A stretch of DNA of 49,820 bases from Coriobacteriia bacterium (GTDB lineage: Bacteria > Actinomycetota > Coriobacteriia > Anaerosomatales > SLCP01). The notes under the pieces were generated by a model. The model had not been told where the DNA came from, did not search any database, and saw only the letters and a program-made list of their open reading frames with translations. Positions 47,655 through 49,820 of this stretch are shown here, one piece after another; the first letter of the stretch is position 1, and each line of letters begins with the position of its first letter. The position numbers and the translations under genes were made by a program. Location: contig JACUUN010000009.1 of the NCBI GenBank assembly GCA_014859265.1, positions 1-49,820 on the forward strand. The letters run 5' to 3'.

Positions 47655-49820
47655 GTGCGCCGCTATCTCGAGGAGCGGCAGGAGCTGATCGGAGCCGCCG
47701 CGCCGGGGACCACCTCGGCGCGGCGGCTCGCGCTGCTGACCGACGAGATGCTGTCAGACCTGGCCGAGGGTCCTGCCGCAGCGTCGCTCCCCCGCCGTAC
47801 CCGCTGGTCGCTGATAGCGCTCGGGGGGTACGGCGCCGGCGCGCTCCTGCCGGGTTCCGACCTCGATCTGCTGATCGTGTCCAACGCGTCAGCCGCAGAG
47901 CTAAGACCCTTTGTCGAGACGCTCCTCTATCCGCTGTGGGACGCGGGGCTCAGCGTCGGCCACCAGGTACGCTCGCGCCGAGAACAGGTCCGGGCGATAC
48001 GCGAAGACGTGACCGTCCTGACCGCGACTCTCACCGGACGCGTGATTGCCGGGGACACCTCGCTCGGTGCCGATGTGCTGCGAGTATGCGCGACCGACGC
48101 CGCCAGACGCACGGATGCGACCATCGCCCTGCTGCACGAGCGCCCGCGCACTGGTTCGCCGTATCTGCTCGAGCCCGACCTCAAGGAGGGCGCGGGCGGC
48201 AGACGCGACTTTGACGAACTCACCTGGACCGCCTCACTGCTCACGGGCGCTCCGCAATCCGACCCCTCCCCACTCGTGTCGCTCGAAGTGCTGGACCAGG
48301 CGGACTACACGCGCTTGGTCAAGGCTGCCGACACAATCGCCGCCGCGCGCTGGGAGATGCACGTGGCGCAGTTGGGATCCGTGATGACCGAGGAGCTGGC
48401 GGACGAACTCCTGACCGACCCTTCGCTCGTTCAGCGGGCGCTCGCAGACACGCACCACACTCTGTTGAGGGCACGCCGGAGAGTCACCGAACCGGGTTGG
48501 GCCGCCGAAGAGGCGCCGGTTGCAGCGGCTGACTTCTTCGATCTGGTCTCGCGTGGCTCGGCGTCCCTTGCCGGCCTCGAGGAGACCGCGTGGGCCGGTC
48601 ATCTCGACCACCTGGTGCCGGGCATGAGTGCTCTCATGTCGCTGCGGCGACCCGGCATCGCGCACACGCGCACCGTCGGAGCCCACTCGCTCGCATGCGC
48701 CGCGGAATCCTCGGAAATCATGGCACTCGCGACCGGCAGCGGCTCGGAGGATCCGGTCCTCGCCGCCTCGACGGCGCGCGTGGAGGATCTTCGCACCCTG
48801 GCAGTTGCCGCCCTCGCACACGACGTTGGCAAGACGGAGCCCGGTCCCGGGCACGCAGAGCGCGGCGCCGTCGCGGTGCGTGCTATCACCGCCCGGTTCG
48901 GGCTCTCTGAGGAACAGGCGGAGAGGGCAGCCGCGCTCGTTCGCCATCACCTGCTCCTGGCCACCGCCGCCTCGGGTATCGACCTTGATGACCCCGCGGA
49001 GATCGAGGCGGTCGCGAAACTCCTCGGCGACCCTACTCTGCTCGCTCCGCTCCACATCCTGACCGTCGCCGACTCCCGCGCGACAGGTCCCGGTGCGTGG
49101 AACGCCTGGCATGCCGATCTCGTAGGTACGCTCGTCAGTAGACTCGACGCTGCGCTCGCGTCGGGTCAGTCGAACGGAGCCGCAACAGGCAGCACGCCTG
49201 CGCACGAACACCTTGAGGCGCTTGCCCAGAAGATCGCGGACAACCGCGCGCCCGCTGGCCACGTACTCGAGATCGGAAGCGGACCGATACCCGGGTCGTA
49301 CCGGGTCAACGTCGCGGCGCCCGACCGGCACGGCCTGCTCGTCATCTTCGCGGGCACGTTCGCGCTGGCGGGGCTCGACATCCTGGCCGCCAACTCTGCA
49401 CCGTCCCGCTCAGGCGTCGCACTCGACACCTTCATCGTGACCTCGGCGACTCTCGCACCGGTAGGCGCGGACACCTGGAACAGGTTCGAGCGCATGCTTG
49501 CGGCGTCGCTCGCCGGGCGGCTCGCACTCTCCGTCCGCCTGGCCGAGCGCAGGCGGCACTACGCCCCCCGGGTCTCCGGCATGACCGAGGTTCGCATCGA
49601 GCAGGATCCGCGGGGAGCGCTCCTGCACGTTCGGGCGCCGGACCGCGTCGGACTGCTCTACGACTTCGCGCGGGCGGTCTCCGAGAGCGGCCTCGACGTT
49701 CGGTCGCTCACCGCGACCTCCCGGGCGGGGTGGGCGGAGGACACCCTGCGCCTCGAGTACGCGACCGGCACGGGTGCCGGAGCCCTCGGACAGCTCGCCA
49801 TGCGCCTGCGGGAGCTCTAG
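47655..49820 (+). CDS. glnD: PII nucleotidyltransferase/hydrolase GlnD
   Basis: This 721-residue bifunctional enzyme has a nucleotidyltransferase domain (ALGGYGAGALLPGSDLDLLIV, with the metal DxD), the EPDLKEGAGGRRDF segment, an HD hydrolase domain (AALAHDVGKTE), and two C-terminal ACT domains (about 555-620 and 650-721). It attaches and removes a nucleotide on the PII Tyr in response to glutamine. It is shorter than the E. coli enzyme (890 residues). The usual GGYGRGEL motif reads GGYGAGAL, so an Arg and a Glu are replaced by Ala. GTG 47655 is 9 bases after glnB; the gene is complete and ends at the last base. Confidence 0.93.
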   Translation: MRRYLEERQELIGAAAPGTTSARRLALLTDEMLSDLAEGPAAASLPRRTRWSLIALGGYGAGALLPGSDLDLLIVSNASAAELRPFVETLLYPLWDAGLSVGHQVRSRREQVRAIREDVTVLTATLTGRVIAGDTSLGADVLRVCATDAARRTDATIALLHERPRTGSPYLLEPDLKEGAGGRRDFDELTWTASLLTGAPQSDPSPLVSLEVLDQADYTRLVKAADTIAAARWEMHVAQLGSVMTEELADELLTDPSLVQRALADTHHTLLRARRRVTEPGWAAEEAPVAAADFFDLVSRGSASLAGLEETAWAGHLDHLVPGMSALMSLRRPGIAHTRTVGAHSLACAAESSEIMALATGSGSEDPVLAASTARVEDLRTLAVAALAHDVGKTEPGPGHAERGAVAVRAITARFGLSEEQAERAAALVRHHLLLATAASGIDLDDPAEIEAVAKLLGDPTLLAPLHILTVADSRATGPGAWNAWHADLVGTLVSRLDAALASGQSNGAATGSTPAHEHLEALAQKIADNRAPAGHVLEIGSGPIPGSYRVNVAAPDRHGLLVIFAGTFALAGLDILAANSAPSRSGVALDTFIVTSATLAPVGADTWNRFERMLAASLAGRLALSVRLAERRRHYAPRVSGMTEVRIEQDPRGALLHVRAPDRVGLLYDFARAVSESGLDVRSLTATSRAGWAEDTLRLEYATGTGAGALGQLAMRLREL

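Overview
The window is GC-rich, densely packed bacterial chromosome. Four things point to a strictly or facultatively anaerobic actinobacterial lineage close to Coriobacteriia (OPB41/Anaerosomatales-like): the run uvrA-uvrC-rapZ-yvcK-whiA-gap-pgk-tpiA-gpmI-secG, the amt-glnB-glnD cluster, a Gram-positive-type SOS box, and the unusual pairing of an actinobacterial WhiA with a sigma-54 system. The taxonomic placement is inference from gene order and base composition, with no database search. Genes abut or overlap by four bases (GTGA/ATGA), and GTG and TTG starts are common.

Layout. Positions 1-8300 (minus strand) carry ccdA followed by a signalling and envelope cluster: a large SpoIIE-type phosphatase, a fused STAS/HATPase partner-switch protein, an MGDG-synthase-like glycosyltransferase, a nitroreductase, a HAD hydrolase and a phosphodiesterase cut by the left edge. 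Positions 8385-8940 hold a small HMA metal-binding protein and a zinc-ribbon membrane protein. Positions 9009-15294 (minus) hold a CDF metal transporter, an EamA transporter, rpoN, a PAS histidine kinase and an NtrC-type regulator. Positions 15309-18012 hold a CsoR/CstR-family repressor, a DUF302 protein, an FmdB zinc ribbon, thioredoxin and a membrane-anchored chelatase-fold protein. Positions 18022-22114 (minus) hold a degenerate radical-SAM-like protein, a B12-type radical SAM protein, an aminotransferase and a PHP phosphoesterase. Positions 22217-25170 hold a second SpoIIE phosphatase (MASE3-PAS-GAF), a broken UbiB/ABC1 remnant and tRNA-Leu(GAG). Positions 25312-31089 (minus) are a complete oligopeptide ABC importer, oppABCDF. 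Positions 31284-45736 (minus) are one long colinear block: uvrA, an unknown anchored protein, uvrC, a YvlD-like membrane protein, rapZ, yvcK, whiA, then lower glycolysis and secG, closed by a strong terminator. Positions 45952-49820 (plus) are amt-glnB-glnD for ammonium uptake and PII signalling.

The most interesting signal is a small regulon. Three promoters, before ccdA, between csoR/cstR and the CDF transporter, and before trxA, each carry a near-identical TATACCCC-GGGGTATA palindrome that fills the -35/-10 spacer. The repressor encoded beside the central site keeps the two cysteines of the CsoR family but has Ser where copper sensors have the ligand His, and it has the Lys-Asp-Cys context of the persulfide sensor CstR. 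Its predicted targets are thiol-redox genes (CcdA, thioredoxin, a DUF302 protein, an FmdB zinc ribbon, a chelatase-fold membrane protein) plus a cation exporter. This suggests a sulfane-sulfur or metal-stress response built on cytoplasmic and membrane thiol reduction. A second item of interest is the coupled pair of an intact B12-type radical SAM enzyme and a radical-SAM-like protein that has lost part of its cluster motif.
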